Source: Microvirga aerophila
GTDB lineage: Bacteria; Pseudomonadota; Alphaproteobacteria; Rhizobiales; Beijerinckiaceae
Direction of reading: 5' to 3'
Assembly (NCBI RefSeq): GCF_003332305.1
Contig: NZ_QOIO01000007.1
Location: 1 to 64,000, forward strand
DNA length: 64,000 nt
Of this stretch, positions 27,326-37,100 are shown piece by piece. The position numbers were made by a program, and so were the translations under genes. Under the pieces are notes generated by a model. It did no database searches. It saw only the letters and a program-made list of their open reading frames with translations, and was not told where the DNA came from. Numbering within the stretch: position 1 is the stretch's first letter; every line of letters begins with the position of its first letter.

Positions 27326-28088
27326 CGAATGGACTTAAGCGGCAGTGCTGACTGCGGACTTCCACTCCGCCATGGCATTGAGGCGGTGAAGATGGGTAGC
27401 AAGGGCAGAGCGGCGGGAGTGGGGTGGGACGAAGAGGTTGCGAACTGCTGAGAAGATACTGACGAACTTCTGCAGGCCTCCGGGAGATCGAAACCCTTGC
27501 ATTGCTTGCTCTCGCCGTCGCAACGGCAGATGCGAGTTCTCCGCGCGATTGTTGAGCCCTTTGTGTTGCCGATGCTCAATTGCCGGCATGACCTGCCGTC
27601 GGGCGGCAGCATACGAGCCGAGCTTGTCGGTGATCATCCGTCGCGGTGGACACCCCTGCTTCTTCAGCAGACGCTTGAGCAAGCGCTTGGCCGCTTTGGT
27701 GTTGCGGCGAGCCTGGACGATCTCATCAAGGACATAGCCGTCCTGATCCACCGCCCGCCACAGCCAGTGCGTCTCGCCAGCAATGGTGATCACGACTTCG
27801 TCGAGGTGCCAGATATCGCGGCGGCTCGGCCTCTTGCGCCTGAGGCGGCGAGCGTATTCAGGTCCGAACTTTAGAGCCCATCGGCGTACCGTCTCATAGG
27901 AAACCACGATACCGCGCTCGAGCAGCATCTCCTCAACCAAGCGTAGACTCAGCGGAAACCGAAAGTAGAGCCAAACGGCATGAGCGATGATCTCGGGCGG
28001 GAAACGGTGGCGCTTGTAGCTGATGGGATGGGTCATGCTGCGGCTCTTAGCTCATAAGCCGCTGACCAAAAGTTACCGTGACATCACC
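27276..28088 (-). mobile_element. IS6-family insertion sequence, complete, no target duplication
   Basis: 813 bp. The ends read inward are GGCGTTGTCAAATTAACT (27276) and GGTGATGTCACGGTAACT (28088), matching at 13 of 18 positions. The flanking 8-mers (ccgcaacc and ggtcgagc) differ, so no target duplication exists. Left flank is an fucD gene without its front; right flank is a sensor kinase without its front. It is a different IS6 subgroup from the element at 3686 but has the same length and the same half-gene/half-gene setting. Confidence 0.85.
27335..28036 (-). CDS. IS6-family transposase
   Basis: 233 residues, full length. HTH region (SLRLVEEMLLERGIVVSYET, VRRWALKFG), DDE residues D79 (WHLDEVVIT), D137 (MITDKLGSY) and E166 (NNRAENSH), then RRREQAMQGFRSPG. 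Intact and probably active. Confidence 0.93.
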   Translation of the reverse strand: MTHPISYKRHRFPPEIIAHAVWLYFRFPLSLRLVEEMLLERGIVVSYETVRRWALKFGPEYARRLRRKRPSRRDIWHLDEVVITIAGETHWLWRAVDQDGYVLDEIVQARRNTKAAKRLLKRLLKKQGCPPRRMITDKLGSYAAARRQVMPAIEHRQHKGLNNRAENSHLPLRRREQAMQGFRSPGGLQKFVSIFSAVRNLFVPPHSRRSALATHLHRLNAMAEWKSAVSTAA

Positions 28089-29067
28089 GGTCGAGCAGGT
28101 GGTCACCATCGACGGCGAGGCCGGACAGCGCGCATTCAGCCTCGCGGTCGCGGTGGATCACAAGCAGGTCGTGGAGTTGCGGGAGGCGTTCGGCTGGGAC
28201 GTTGTGCGCGTCCTTGCACCCATTGCGGCTGTCCTTGTCCTGTTCGCCTGCTTGCAGGTCTGGCTCGGCCTTCGTCCATTGCGAACGGTGAACCAACAGC
28301 TGAACGACGTTCAGACGGGGCGGATGCGGCGCATGACCCGGCGTTTTCCGAAAGAAATCGCCCCCCTCGTCGACAGCATCAACAAGCTGCTCGACCGCCA
28401 GGAGAACCTCGTTCGAAAAGCGCGCGACCGCGCCGGAGCGTTGGCCCACGGCCTCAAGACGCCTCTCACCATTCTGGGCAACGAAGTGCGACGTCTCGAG
28501 CAACGGGGCATGCGCGATGAGGCGGAACGATTGCACGAGCAACTAGGCGCAATCCGCGGTCATGTGGACCGTGAGGTTGCGCGGGCGCGCACTAGCGGCG
28601 CCTCGGTGGGTTGCGGCGCCTATACGGCGGTGGACGCCACCGTCGCGCGGCTTCTGAGGCTTCTGCAGCATATGCCGCGAGGGGGTGATCTTGTCTGGGA
28701 GACCCAGGTTCCGCCGGATCTGAGCGTCGAGATGGATCCGCACGATTTTGGCGAGGTGATGGGCAACCTGCTCGACAATGCGCGCAAGTGGGCGAAAAAC
28801 AACGTCGCCGTTCGGGTGGACACGATGGGCGAGAAAGCCCGCATCACCATTGAGGACGATGGTCCGGGTTTCAAAGGCATGCGGCCGGAGCGCGGTATGA
28901 CAGGTCGTTCCGACACGACCTCCAGCGGCCTTGGACTCGGCATCGTCGAGGACATCCTGGCCGAGTATGAAACCACGTTGGACATTCAAGGCAGCGGGCG
29001 GTGCAGTGTCTCGTTCGAGATTCACGTCTGTCCAGAGATGCCTGTCCTGGCCGATAGGGCTGCTTAG
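28078..29067 (+). pseudogene. PhoQ-like sensor histidine kinase, N-terminus lost to an IS
   Basis: Genuine kinase sequence starts at 28089, directly after the IS end; the GTG used by the frame lies inside the IS. What remains is the end of the sensor domain, one membrane helix (VLAPIAAVLVLFACLQVWLG), a HAMP segment, the phospho-His box (LAHGLKTPLTIL), the N box (MGNLLDNARKWA) and G boxes (IEDDGPGF, GLGLGIVEDIL). The first membrane helix and most of the periplasmic sensor are missing, and no response regulator gene is adjacent. It may be expressed as an unregulated kinase, but is most likely dead. Confidence 0.8.
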
Positions 29068-29183
29068 ACGCGGGATCAGATCCGGCGAGGGCTGGGTATT
29101 CCGGGTCTATCCATCTCAGGCCGTCTTGCGCATCGGGCGATCAGCCCGCAAGCTGGATCAGGATCGATCTCAGCGGCTGTGTC

Positions 29184-30389
29184 ATGACTTTGTTCTATGA
29201 CCGACGGGCCCAGGAATTCGGAACCCGCGTCCGGCTCTTTCCTCAAGCGCCGTTTCTGGCCGGCTTCGCCGAGCCGGAGGTGGTCTGGTTGTCGCCTGCC
29301 GCAGGAAGCGTCGGGCCTGGCCCGTCCGATGACCGAATGTACGTGGTGGACGCCATAGACAAGCGCGAGCCGTACCAGTTTCCCTATCTCCCGCCTTATC
29401 GCGGACCCGCAAGGCCCCCGGTGCTCCCCGATGCGGAGGGCCACTTCGCGCATCTTCCAGTCACGTCCCGCGACTTTCTTGCGGTCCACATGTACGGGTC
29501 TGTTCGGAGGGTTTTGGATATCTTCGAGAGCTACCTCGGCGACAGGATCGAATGGCAGTTCGGCCAGCATTTCCGGCGGCTTGAGATCATTCCCCTCATC
29601 GACTGGGACAATGCGCAATCAGGGTTCGGCTATATCGAATTCGGGCGGAGCATAGCGGAAGACGGCACCGCTCTGCCCTATGGTCTCAACTTCGACGTGA
29701 TCGCCCACGAGATCGGTCACTCGATCCTGTTCTCGCTCATGGGGCTGCCCGAGAGCGGTCAGATGACAATCGAGTTCCGGGCGTTTCATGAGGCATCCGC
29801 CGATGTGGCGGCTCTGATCGCCGTGATGCATTTCGATACGGTGCTGGATCGCCTGCTGCGCGCCTGTCGCGGCAACATCTATGTCCTCAACGAGCTCAAT
29901 CGCCTCGGCGAGGTGGCGGATACGAAGCAGATCCGCCTCGCGAGCAACGGCACGCGCATGTCGGACGTGGGAGCGGAGCCGCATGACATGTCCCGGCCTC
30001 TCACGGGGGCGTGTTTCGATATCATCACATACATCTATGCCTGCGAGCTCGCCGACCGGGGCCTTGTTCCGCGCGAACTCTGGGCGCAGGCCTACGAGAC
30101 GAATATCTCCGGCATACAATCCGAACGCGTCTCGCAGGCCTTCGCGCGCAGCTACGCCAATCGGCATTTCGCCTTCAAGGCCGCTCTCGCATCCGCGCGC
30201 GACCTCTTCGGCCGCTATCTCGTGTCCGCCTGGCAAGACCTTTCGCCGGATCAATTGAGCTTCGGCAGTGTTGCGGGCGCGTTGCTGGACGCCGACCGAC
30301 GTATTTCGAGAGGCCGTCACCATGACGAAATCTGCGAGATCTTCCGGTGGAGAAGGATCGATGTCCCCATCCGGGCACTTCAGGTTTAA
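29184..30389 (+). CDS. Putative gluzincin zinc metallopeptidase
   Basis: 401 residues. A HEIGHS zinc motif occurs after NFDVIAHEIGHSILF and, about 30 residues on, FHEASADVAALI supplies the third ligand (Glu) in an ExxxD arrangement like thermolysin-type gluzincins. DNAQSGFGYIEFG before it resembles the M4/M36 substrate-strand region. There is no signal peptide, so it seems cytoplasmic. The specific peptidase family is not recognised. The gene converges on, and overlaps by 4 bases, the last gene of the YcaO-TfuA operon; a role in trimming a modified product is possible but inferred from position only. No clear RBS is seen. Confidence 0.7.
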   Translation: MTLFYDRRAQEFGTRVRLFPQAPFLAGFAEPEVVWLSPAAGSVGPGPSDDRMYVVDAIDKREPYQFPYLPPYRGPARPPVLPDAEGHFAHLPVTSRDFLAVHMYGSVRRVLDIFESYLGDRIEWQFGQHFRRLEIIPLIDWDNAQSGFGYIEFGRSIAEDGTALPYGLNFDVIAHEIGHSILFSLMGLPESGQMTIEFRAFHEASADVAALIAVMHFDTVLDRLLRACRGNIYVLNELNRLGEVADTKQIRLASNGTRMSDVGAEPHDMSRPLTGACFDIITYIYACELADRGLVPRELWAQAYETNISGIQSERVSQAFARSYANRHFAFKAALASARDLFGRYLVSAWQDLSPDQLSFGSVAGALLDADRRISRGRHHDEICEIFRWRRIDVPIRALQV

Positions 30390-30958
30390 TGTCGTGGTTG
30401 CGCGTCCCGGTGATCCGGCGCATCGGCGGGTTCCTGCCGGTTGCCGGGTGGCTCCGCATTCCCTTGGTCCTGAGGCTCCAAATCGTTGAGAGCCACAAGC
30501 CCTCTGACGACTGTGCCCGGAGCAAGGTGTTCGATGCGCAGGTTGAGCGTGACCAAGAAGGATTTAGCCCGCACGGGGCGATCGATTTCAAGGGCTACGG
30601 CTTCATCCCCTTCGTTACAACCACTAATCTCCGGGATGCAGCCGCACTGGCTGAAGGCGCCATCGACTCCTCCGAAGGGCCGATCGGCTCTGCGATCGGC
30701 GGGTGCAAGCCTGAGTTCGTTCCAGTATTGCTCGTATTGGGGGTATAACGACCGCTCCATTGGGCCGAGAACCCCCTCGATCCGTGCCGAGACTTGCCCG
30801 TTTCGCCCTCTCTCGCAGGCCGGTTCGAACGTCTGGATGAGAAGGTGCCTTGCCGTGAAAGGGTCGGCGTCAGCTGGACGGGGGATCAGGACAGTGACGT
30901 CATTCAACGCGCTGTCTTGATCGAGCCTTCCAACGAAACCGCCCAAAACGGATGCCAT
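30386..30958 (-). CDS. Hypothetical protein, fifth gene of the YcaO-TfuA operon
   Basis: 190 residues. I do not recognise a family. It is likely real because ATG 30958 has a good RBS (GGAGATGTTGCA) and follows the previous stop by 18 bases in the same direction. The protein shows alternating hydrophobic strands (VTLNLRIEHLAPGTVVRGLV), a cysteine-containing stretch FSQCGCIPEISGCN near 107-120, and a charged Pro/Asp/Arg-rich C-terminal 30 residues that look disordered. No signal peptide. Candidate substrate or partner of the upstream enzymes. Overlaps the convergent metallopeptidase gene by 4 bases. Confidence 0.6.
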   Translation of the reverse strand: MASVLGGFVGRLDQDSALNDVTVLIPRPADADPFTARHLLIQTFEPACERGRNGQVSARIEGVLGPMERSLYPQYEQYWNELRLAPADRRADRPFGGVDGAFSQCGCIPEISGCNEGDEAVALEIDRPVRAKSFLVTLNLRIEHLAPGTVVRGLVALNDLEPQDQGNAEPPGNRQEPADAPDHRDAQPRH

Positions 30959-30976
30959 TGCAACATCTCCATCCGA

Positions 30977-31423
30977 TCATTCGATCAGCTTGCCGCCGCG
31001 GTGCGCCATCTGCCACGCGATAGAATAGGCGACCGGTTGCTTTGCGGCGTTGAAGTTCCGTTTGAGGATCAGTTCCTCGAACGTGTCGCCGAATGCCTGG
31101 AACTGGATGGTGGCATCGAGCTTGTCGACTTCCCAACTGAGATAGGGCGAGTTCCAACCGCAGCTGCCGTTCGCCTGGGTTCCCGGCGCTTCGACGAGCA
31201 CAACCATCGGCTCGGGCAACGTGTAGCAATGCCCTTGATAGCAGTACCCGTAAACGAGAACGAGCGATCGATTTTGGGTTAGGGGTGACGGAAGGAAGTA
31301 GACCGTCACCTCATCTGTCGTCAGATGATAGAAGGGGACGCCATACAGGGTGATCCTCGACGGGCGGTATCCCATCGTCTGCGGATGAGGTCGATTTTGG
31401 GTAACTTCGAGGAGATCAGTCAT
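30977..31423 (-). CDS. Hypothetical protein, fourth gene of the YcaO-TfuA operon
   Basis: 148 residues, no family recognised. ATG 31423 has an RBS (AAGGAGCGGCTCC) and lies 27 bases after the tfuA stop. The sequence looks beta rich (ITLYGVPFYHLTTDEVTVYF), with an unusual aromatic/cysteine block YGYCYQGHCYTLPEP near residue 58 and GSCGWNSPYLSW near 88. C-terminus ends GGKLIE. No signal peptide. Position directly behind tfuA makes it the leading candidate for the protein that YcaO and TfuA act on, or for a binding partner; neither is shown. Confidence 0.65.
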   Translation of the reverse strand: MTDLLEVTQNRPHPQTMGYRPSRITLYGVPFYHLTTDEVTVYFLPSPLTQNRSLVLVYGYCYQGHCYTLPEPMVVLVEAPGTQANGSCGWNSPYLSWEVDKLDATIQFQAFGDTFEELILKRNFNAAKQPVAYSIAWQMAHRGGKLIE

Positions 31424-31450
31424 GGAGCCGCTCCTTCGTCCTGAATAGTG

Positions 31451-32842
31451 TCATGGGAAGTTGTTGCGGTCGTCAAGACTGAGAGCCGGGGGTGTAATAC
31501 CTTTTTGGGTGCTGTGCTGCCTATAGTAATACTCTCGAAGGAGAGCGCGGCTCATTGTTGACGGATCATCGTAGCCCAGTCGCGCCGCAAGCTGTTCGGG
31601 TCGGACGGTAAAGAGCCGACCCGGCGCCAACTCGCGACAGAACCACGCCTGAAGGTCTGCCGGTGAGATGCCGCCCGTGTGCGTTGCCACAGAGTCCTTG
31701 CCCATCTCCTCAAGGGCGCGCTTCTTGGCCTCCGCCCGTGCGGCCAATGCGTGAAGCCATCCACGCGATCGCAGGGTGTTGAGCAGCGCGGCCCTGATAG
31801 CCTCATCGGAGAGATCCACAACCTGCCTCACGAGAGCCTCCTCCCTGAGGAAGGCTTCAAGTTCCATCTCGTTGAGCCTGCTTTCCCGAAGGGTCCTGCT
31901 CAAGCCCGCTCCAAGTTCGCGCAGCCAATCCCGCAGGACGTTTTCCAACACATCGTCCGTGGGAGCCAAGCCTCGACGCTTGGCTTCGTGAAGGGCAAGA
32001 GCCCGGCTGAGGGCTTCCCGGCGGATTCTTGCATGGTCGCGGGGAAGCAGACGAAGCTCATCCAGCACGTCCTCGATCAGAAGCAAGCCGTCGCCTTCCG
32101 ATGACAGGGCCCTCGCCGCAGCCCGGTCGCGCTCCCATGCCTCCGTGCGCTCGAATGCAAAACCCGGCATGAATGGAGCAGGATCGGGCGCCATGAATTG
32201 CCGAATTGCCGTCAGCATCGCAACTGCATCGAGCCTTTTGCGATTGACGCGCCCGGTTGGAAGCCAATCTTCCAGAGCCGTCAGTTCCCGCGCATCGGCT
32301 CCCGCAATTCGACTCTGTCGAATGAGATCCGGCCAGTGACGATCGGCATAGAACGTCGCCTTGCCGTGATCGAGAAGCTGGCCACGCGTTTCATCGCCGA
32401 TCAGGTCTGCGGCGCAGGCTGCATCGAGGGTGGCGCGGATATCCACCATCGCGTCGCTGAGCGGGATGTAGCCGAGTTCCGCGGGGCCGTGTTCGACCGC
32501 CACCTCGTCGTCGTCCTCGATCCGACCGATTTTCAAGTCCTCGAAGATTGTCCCGACCCCGACCATGCCGAAATCCGCCAGTTCCGCAGCCCTCAAGGCT
32601 CCCATGCTGGCGGCCCCGAACACGTGGATGCCCGCCTGAAGCGCCCACAGGATTTCCTTGTGCCTGACGGCCGGAACGTTTCGAAAGAAGCCGTCGATGA
32701 GCCCGATGGCGCGAAGACCAGGGGTTGTTTCAACGGCTCGCAGAATATCGCCATGTGCTGCCGGAGGCCGGCACACCGCCTCCACATGTTCCTGGACTTC
32801 GGCCGCTGAGATCGTCGGGCCGCAGAAGACCACGATGGTCAT
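31451..32842 (-). CDS. TfuA-domain protein
   Basis: 463 residues. The TfuA domain covers about 45-170: LIDGFFRNVPAVRHKEILWA, GIHVFGAASMGALRAAEL, MVGVGTIFEDLKIGRIEDDD, VAVEHGP. A long, charged, helical C-terminal region without assignment follows. TfuA partners of YcaO enzymes are known in trifolitoxin biosynthesis and in thioamidation (thiopeptide-like peptides and methyl-CoM reductase), where they are thought to deliver sulfur. ATG overlaps the ycaO stop (ATGA), so the two are translationally coupled. The usual short TfuA is about 230-250 residues, so this one carries a large extra C-terminal half. Confidence 0.88.
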   Translation of the reverse strand: MTIVVFCGPTISAAEVQEHVEAVCRPPAAHGDILRAVETTPGLRAIGLIDGFFRNVPAVRHKEILWALQAGIHVFGAASMGALRAAELADFGMVGVGTIFEDLKIGRIEDDDEVAVEHGPAELGYIPLSDAMVDIRATLDAACAADLIGDETRGQLLDHGKATFYADRHWPDLIRQSRIAGADARELTALEDWLPTGRVNRKRLDAVAMLTAIRQFMAPDPAPFMPGFAFERTEAWERDRAAARALSSEGDGLLLIEDVLDELRLLPRDHARIRREALSRALALHEAKRRGLAPTDDVLENVLRDWLRELGAGLSRTLRESRLNEMELEAFLREEALVRQVVDLSDEAIRAALLNTLRSRGWLHALAARAEAKKRALEEMGKDSVATHTGGISPADLQAWFCRELAPGRLFTVRPEQLAARLGYDDPSTMSRALLREYYYRQHSTQKGITPPALSLDDRNNFP

Positions 32843-34113
32843 CGCATCTTCTCCAGATGTCTCCGGGCCCGCGACCCCGGGATGATATGGGGGCTGGGCG
32901 GCCCCTCGAGTCCGGGTATGACGACACGCGCAACGGCAAAGGGGGCGTCGGCCGGTGACAGGTCCAGAACCACGATCTCGCTGAGGCCCGCCGATCGAAG
33001 CTGCGTCGCGATATGGGAGAGATCCTCATCGATCGTCTCGAAAGTGCAATGGGGGACATTGTCGAAGCGGCAGGCAGAGGAACTGGAAGCGAGACGGCCA
33101 CGCCACTCGGCAAGTTGGCCCGGATCGTCCATCCGGTGGTAGAAATCCGGCCCCACCTCGTCCCGTGTCCCGGCGATGACGGTGGCGCGAGACTGGGCTG
33201 CTTCGAGAAGGGCCCTCACGAGCGCGATGCCCCTGTCGGGATGGCAGCCATGACCTTCCGCCGGCAGAGGCATGACCCCGGGACCTCCATCGCGTTCCAT
33301 GATGTGACATCGAAAGGCCGCGATACCGATGTCGGAGGTCAGGTCCCAGACCGCGCAGAGGAGTCCCGCGGTCTTGATGCGGTCGATCACCAGAAGAGCG
33401 TCGTCATCATCGACCGATGCGAGATCCAGCCGCCGGGCATCAAGGGCAGTGTGGTCCAAGCCGAATAAAATGTGACAATCCCGTTCGATCACCTCGCAGG
33501 CGGCGTGCACGAGCGCCTCGGCCCGATTGTTCCCGGACGCGAGCCCGTTCGTGCTCGCCAAAAAATATCCGCTGCCTGCGGGGGACGGAAGGGTGAAGTT
33601 TACATGCGCGATCTCGTAGGGGAGCAGACAGGGCGCATCGTCCTCAAGGTGGCGGCCCTCGATCCACAGGGTTTTCGTGTCGTCGGAAAAGTCCACGCCG
33701 GTGCGACGTGAAAGACGCCCCACATCGAGAAGCCGATAGCCTTTCTGGCGGAGCTCCCGTGCGTCGGCCCAGAGCAGTGGGCCATGCAGGCGTTCGGCGT
33801 GGAAGGTTTCGACGGCTTCCATGATGGCCGAAACCTTGGCGGCCGCGCGGGTCATGCCCTTGCCCTGGAAAACCGCGTTTGATCGCGCGTTCGGGCGCAC
33901 TGCCACCGCAACCGGCAGACCGATTACGTCCAGGCCGGTGATGTCGGCGACCCGCGTGATCTCCATGGAGGCGAGAAGGGGCTGCAATCGCGTTAGGGTT
34001 TCCTCGGGCTCGATGGCGCGATGAGCGCCGCGCCGAAAAGTCTTGGGTGTGGCAGTCCCGTTGGTCGGGAAAGACGCTGGCCAACTCTCGACGGAAGGGT
34101 TGGGGCCTGCCAT
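32839..34113 (-). CDS. YcaO-domain ATP-dependent enzyme
   Basis: 424 residues from ATG 34113, 4 bases after the stop of the upstream regulator. YcaO hallmarks: AFRRG-like start (KTFRRGAHRAIEPEETL), ITRVADITGLDVIGLPVAVA, the nucleotide-binding Glu cluster SAIMEAVETFHAERL, STNGLASGNNRAEALVHAAC with EVIERD, and a VARVVIPGLEG end. YcaO enzymes activate an amide carbonyl with ATP. The azoline-type C-terminal PxPxP is absent (ends RARRHLEKMR), as in TfuA-paired YcaOs that form thioamides. The frame is open further upstream, but that is antisense of the regulator gene. Confidence 0.9.
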   Translation of the reverse strand: MAGPNPSVESWPASFPTNGTATPKTFRRGAHRAIEPEETLTRLQPLLASMEITRVADITGLDVIGLPVAVAVRPNARSNAVFQGKGMTRAAAKVSAIMEAVETFHAERLHGPLLWADARELRQKGYRLLDVGRLSRRTGVDFSDDTKTLWIEGRHLEDDAPCLLPYEIAHVNFTLPSPAGSGYFLASTNGLASGNNRAEALVHAACEVIERDCHILFGLDHTALDARRLDLASVDDDDALLVIDRIKTAGLLCAVWDLTSDIGIAAFRCHIMERDGGPGVMPLPAEGHGCHPDRGIALVRALLEAAQSRATVIAGTRDEVGPDFYHRMDDPGQLAEWRGRLASSSSACRFDNVPHCTFETIDEDLSHIATQLRSAGLSEIVVLDLSPADAPFAVARVVIPGLEGPPSPHIIPGSRARRHLEKMR

Positions 34114-34117
34114 GCGA

Positions 34118-37100
34118 TCACCGCAGCCGATCCAGGACACGGGTTGCCCGGTTCCGGTCCTGGGTTGCGGCGGCTTCCGGCAAGGATCCAATCGCGCCCT
34201 TGAGGAGGGTGGAGCCGGCGGAGCGCTCGCCGCTTTGCGCCAGCAAGGCCGTCTTGCTTGTCGCGGCGCGGAGGAACAGCGAATGGGCGGATTGCGCGGA
34301 GGCAACCGCGAGAGCCTTATCGAAGGCCGCGAGGGCATCGGCGGTCCGCCCGAGGGCCAAGAGAAGCTCGCCTCGCCGGCGGTGAAGTTCAGCGGACCAA
34401 TACTGGAGGCCTGTCTCCTCGGCGATTGCGACCGCTTCGTCGATGACGTCGAGACCGCGTGCGTGCTCTCCCGCGAGGCCATGAACATCGGCCAGCATTT
34501 CAAGATAGGCCGGAAAGTCCTCTTGCGTGCCGATCATTCTCTGGGTCGCGAGCCCATGCTCGATCAGGTCGCTTCCGCCTGCCGGATTCCCAGCAAAAGC
34601 CATGGCCCACCCGCCGAAGATTTCCGCCTTGGCCTCGACGTCTCGAAATCCCAGCCCCCGCGCGAGTCGGTTCATGCGCCGTGCCCTGTCGGCCACTCTT
34701 TCCACATCGCCGAAGTAATGAAGCAGGTTGATTTCAGCTTCTTCGAAATGGCTCCGGCTCGCCAAGTGATCGAGTTGAGCCGCGTGACGGGCGCATGACT
34801 TGATGACCGCGGCTGCCCGGCTTGGAAAGCCTTGAATCCAGAGCGAGAGCGCCTTCTCGCCGAGGGCGCAGACCTTGGGGTCGTGCCCGCCGTACAGAAT
34901 GGCGTCGGTACCATGTTCAGCGGCGTCGTAAAGGTCGAGGCCCTCGCGGATATGCTCGCAGCAATGCTTCTGCTCTCCCAGCATGAAGAGCGTTGCCCAC
35001 TGGCAGTGATGAGCCTGCAACTTCAGATGCGGATCGGAGATGCTGAGGGCAACGTGCGACAGCCGATCAGCCCGCTGCCGCATGATTGTGAAGTCGGGCG
35101 CGGTCCGCCACCAGCCCCAGTGCGCCGTGAAATGGCGCGAATCCGGAGACATGCCTTCGCACAGGGAAACCGCCCCCTGGTAGTTATCCTGGACCTCGGG
35201 CGCGCCCGGTCCGGCGGTGGTGATGAGCAGTGGTCCCAAGGCCAGGCGGATGTCCAGCTCGGTCTCGTCCCGCTGCGGGCCTGGGGCCAACTCGGCGCAC
35301 AGGGCAAGGGCCCGTTGCAGCAGGTGGACCGCCTCGACATTCGCAGGCCGCAAGGCCGCGTTTTGGCCGGCGATCCGCAGTTTCGCTATCGCCTCGCGCG
35401 GGAGCCCGGCCTCTGCCAGATGGCGAGCGAGAATCTCGGACGCCGCTTCCGACGAGTCTTGGAAATCGGCTTCGAGAACTTCCGCGATGCGTTGGTGGAC
35501 CGCCTGTCTTCGGGCCTTCAGCATGCTGTCATAGGCGCAGACCTGCAGGAGCGCATGCCGGAAGGCGAAGACCGGCTGGGGCAGGTGCGCGTCGAAGGTC
35601 AGAAGACCTTGGGTGATCAGCCGTCTCACTTCCTTTCCAAGAGTAGCGGCATCCAGATCGGCTGCCTTTTGAAGCAGGATGAGGGAGAAGGAGCGTCCGA
35701 TTGCGCTGGCGATTTGCGCGACTTGCTTGCCTCGTCCCGACTGATCGAGGCGCGCGGTTAACATGTCCGACAATGTTCGTGGAATTTCCACGGCCCATTC
35801 CGACCGCTGATCAGGGCTATCCGCAGTTGCGGATGCCAGCACCGTCCGCGTCAGCTCTTCGAGGAAGAACGGATTGCCCTCCGCGCGATCGACGATATGT
35901 CGGACCTGCTCGCGGGGCAGATCCACTGGTCCTGCCATATGCCCAACGAGCATTGCCGCGGCGGCCTCGGATAGCGGTGCGAGCTCGATCCGAGTAATAG
36001 CCTCCGGGTCGACGTCGCGAAGAAACGGACCAGACCTTGTCGTGACAATCATTAACACTGGAAGTTCGGCGAGACGGTCCATCAGGCGTCGCAGGAGCTC
36101 CAGGGACGTCGGATCAATCCATTGTGCGTCCTCGACAATGATGAGCATGGGGCCGCGCGCTGACAATCGCGCCGTAAACTCCAGCAGTGCCGAAAAGGTG
36201 TCCTCCTTGAGTTGTTCCGGTGTGGACGGCGGAGGCGCCTCATGACTCGATGGGACATGTGGCAGGAGGTTTGCGAAGTATGGGGCCGCCTCAGGATAGG
36301 GCGGTACTGCTTCCGCCAGGAGCCGGTTGAGACGAGCCTCAGGGATGCTCGGATATTTGTCGGGCCGCATCAGCAGCACTCGCTCGAGCAATGCGGCGAC
36401 AGGATACAGCGGGGTGGCCATGTGGAGCGGCGAGCATTGAAACACCCAAGCATAAGTCGCCTCGTCGGCGAGACTTGCGCGGACGGAGGCGGCGAGCCGC
36501 GACTTGCCAAGTCCAGCTTCTCCCGTCACGACAACGGCCTGTCCCCGCCCGTGTCTGGCGGAATCCCACCGGTCGAGAATGAGCGATACCTCGGCATCGC
36601 GTGACAGAAGCGGGGTATCTGTTCCGGATCGCGCTCCTTCGAAACGGGACTTCTGCCTGCGCTCGCGCAGGGCCGCGAAAGCCTGTTGAGGCTGGGAAAA
36701 GCCTGCGAGCGCCAGCGCCCGCCCTGGCCCGAAGCGGAAGAGGGTGCCGACTAGACTGCGGGTGGATTCCGCGACGAGAACCGTGTTCGGGGCCGCTGCG
36801 GCCTGGAGGCGGCTTGCTAGGTGAGGGGCGATCCCCACGACCTCGCGACGGCCATGGCCGTCGCCGGATAATTCGCCGGCGACTACCCGTCCGGTCGCAA
36901 TCCCCACGCGGACGTGAAGCTTGACGCCTGCGCCCTTGATAGTGGGGGACAGCTCGCCGCAGCGCGCCGTGATGGCCAACCCTGCGCGTATGGCCCGCTC
37001 GGCTCCGTTCTCATAGGTGATGGGATAGCCGAAAAAGGCCATCCCGCCGTCGCCGGCATAAAGATTGACCCTCCCGCCGTATTCCTCGACCGCCGCGGTG

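Noticed and set aside
30347..30920. Plus-strand frames over the last operon gene
   Set aside because: The minus-strand frame has an RBS, operon spacing and more protein-like strands; the plus frames have neither.
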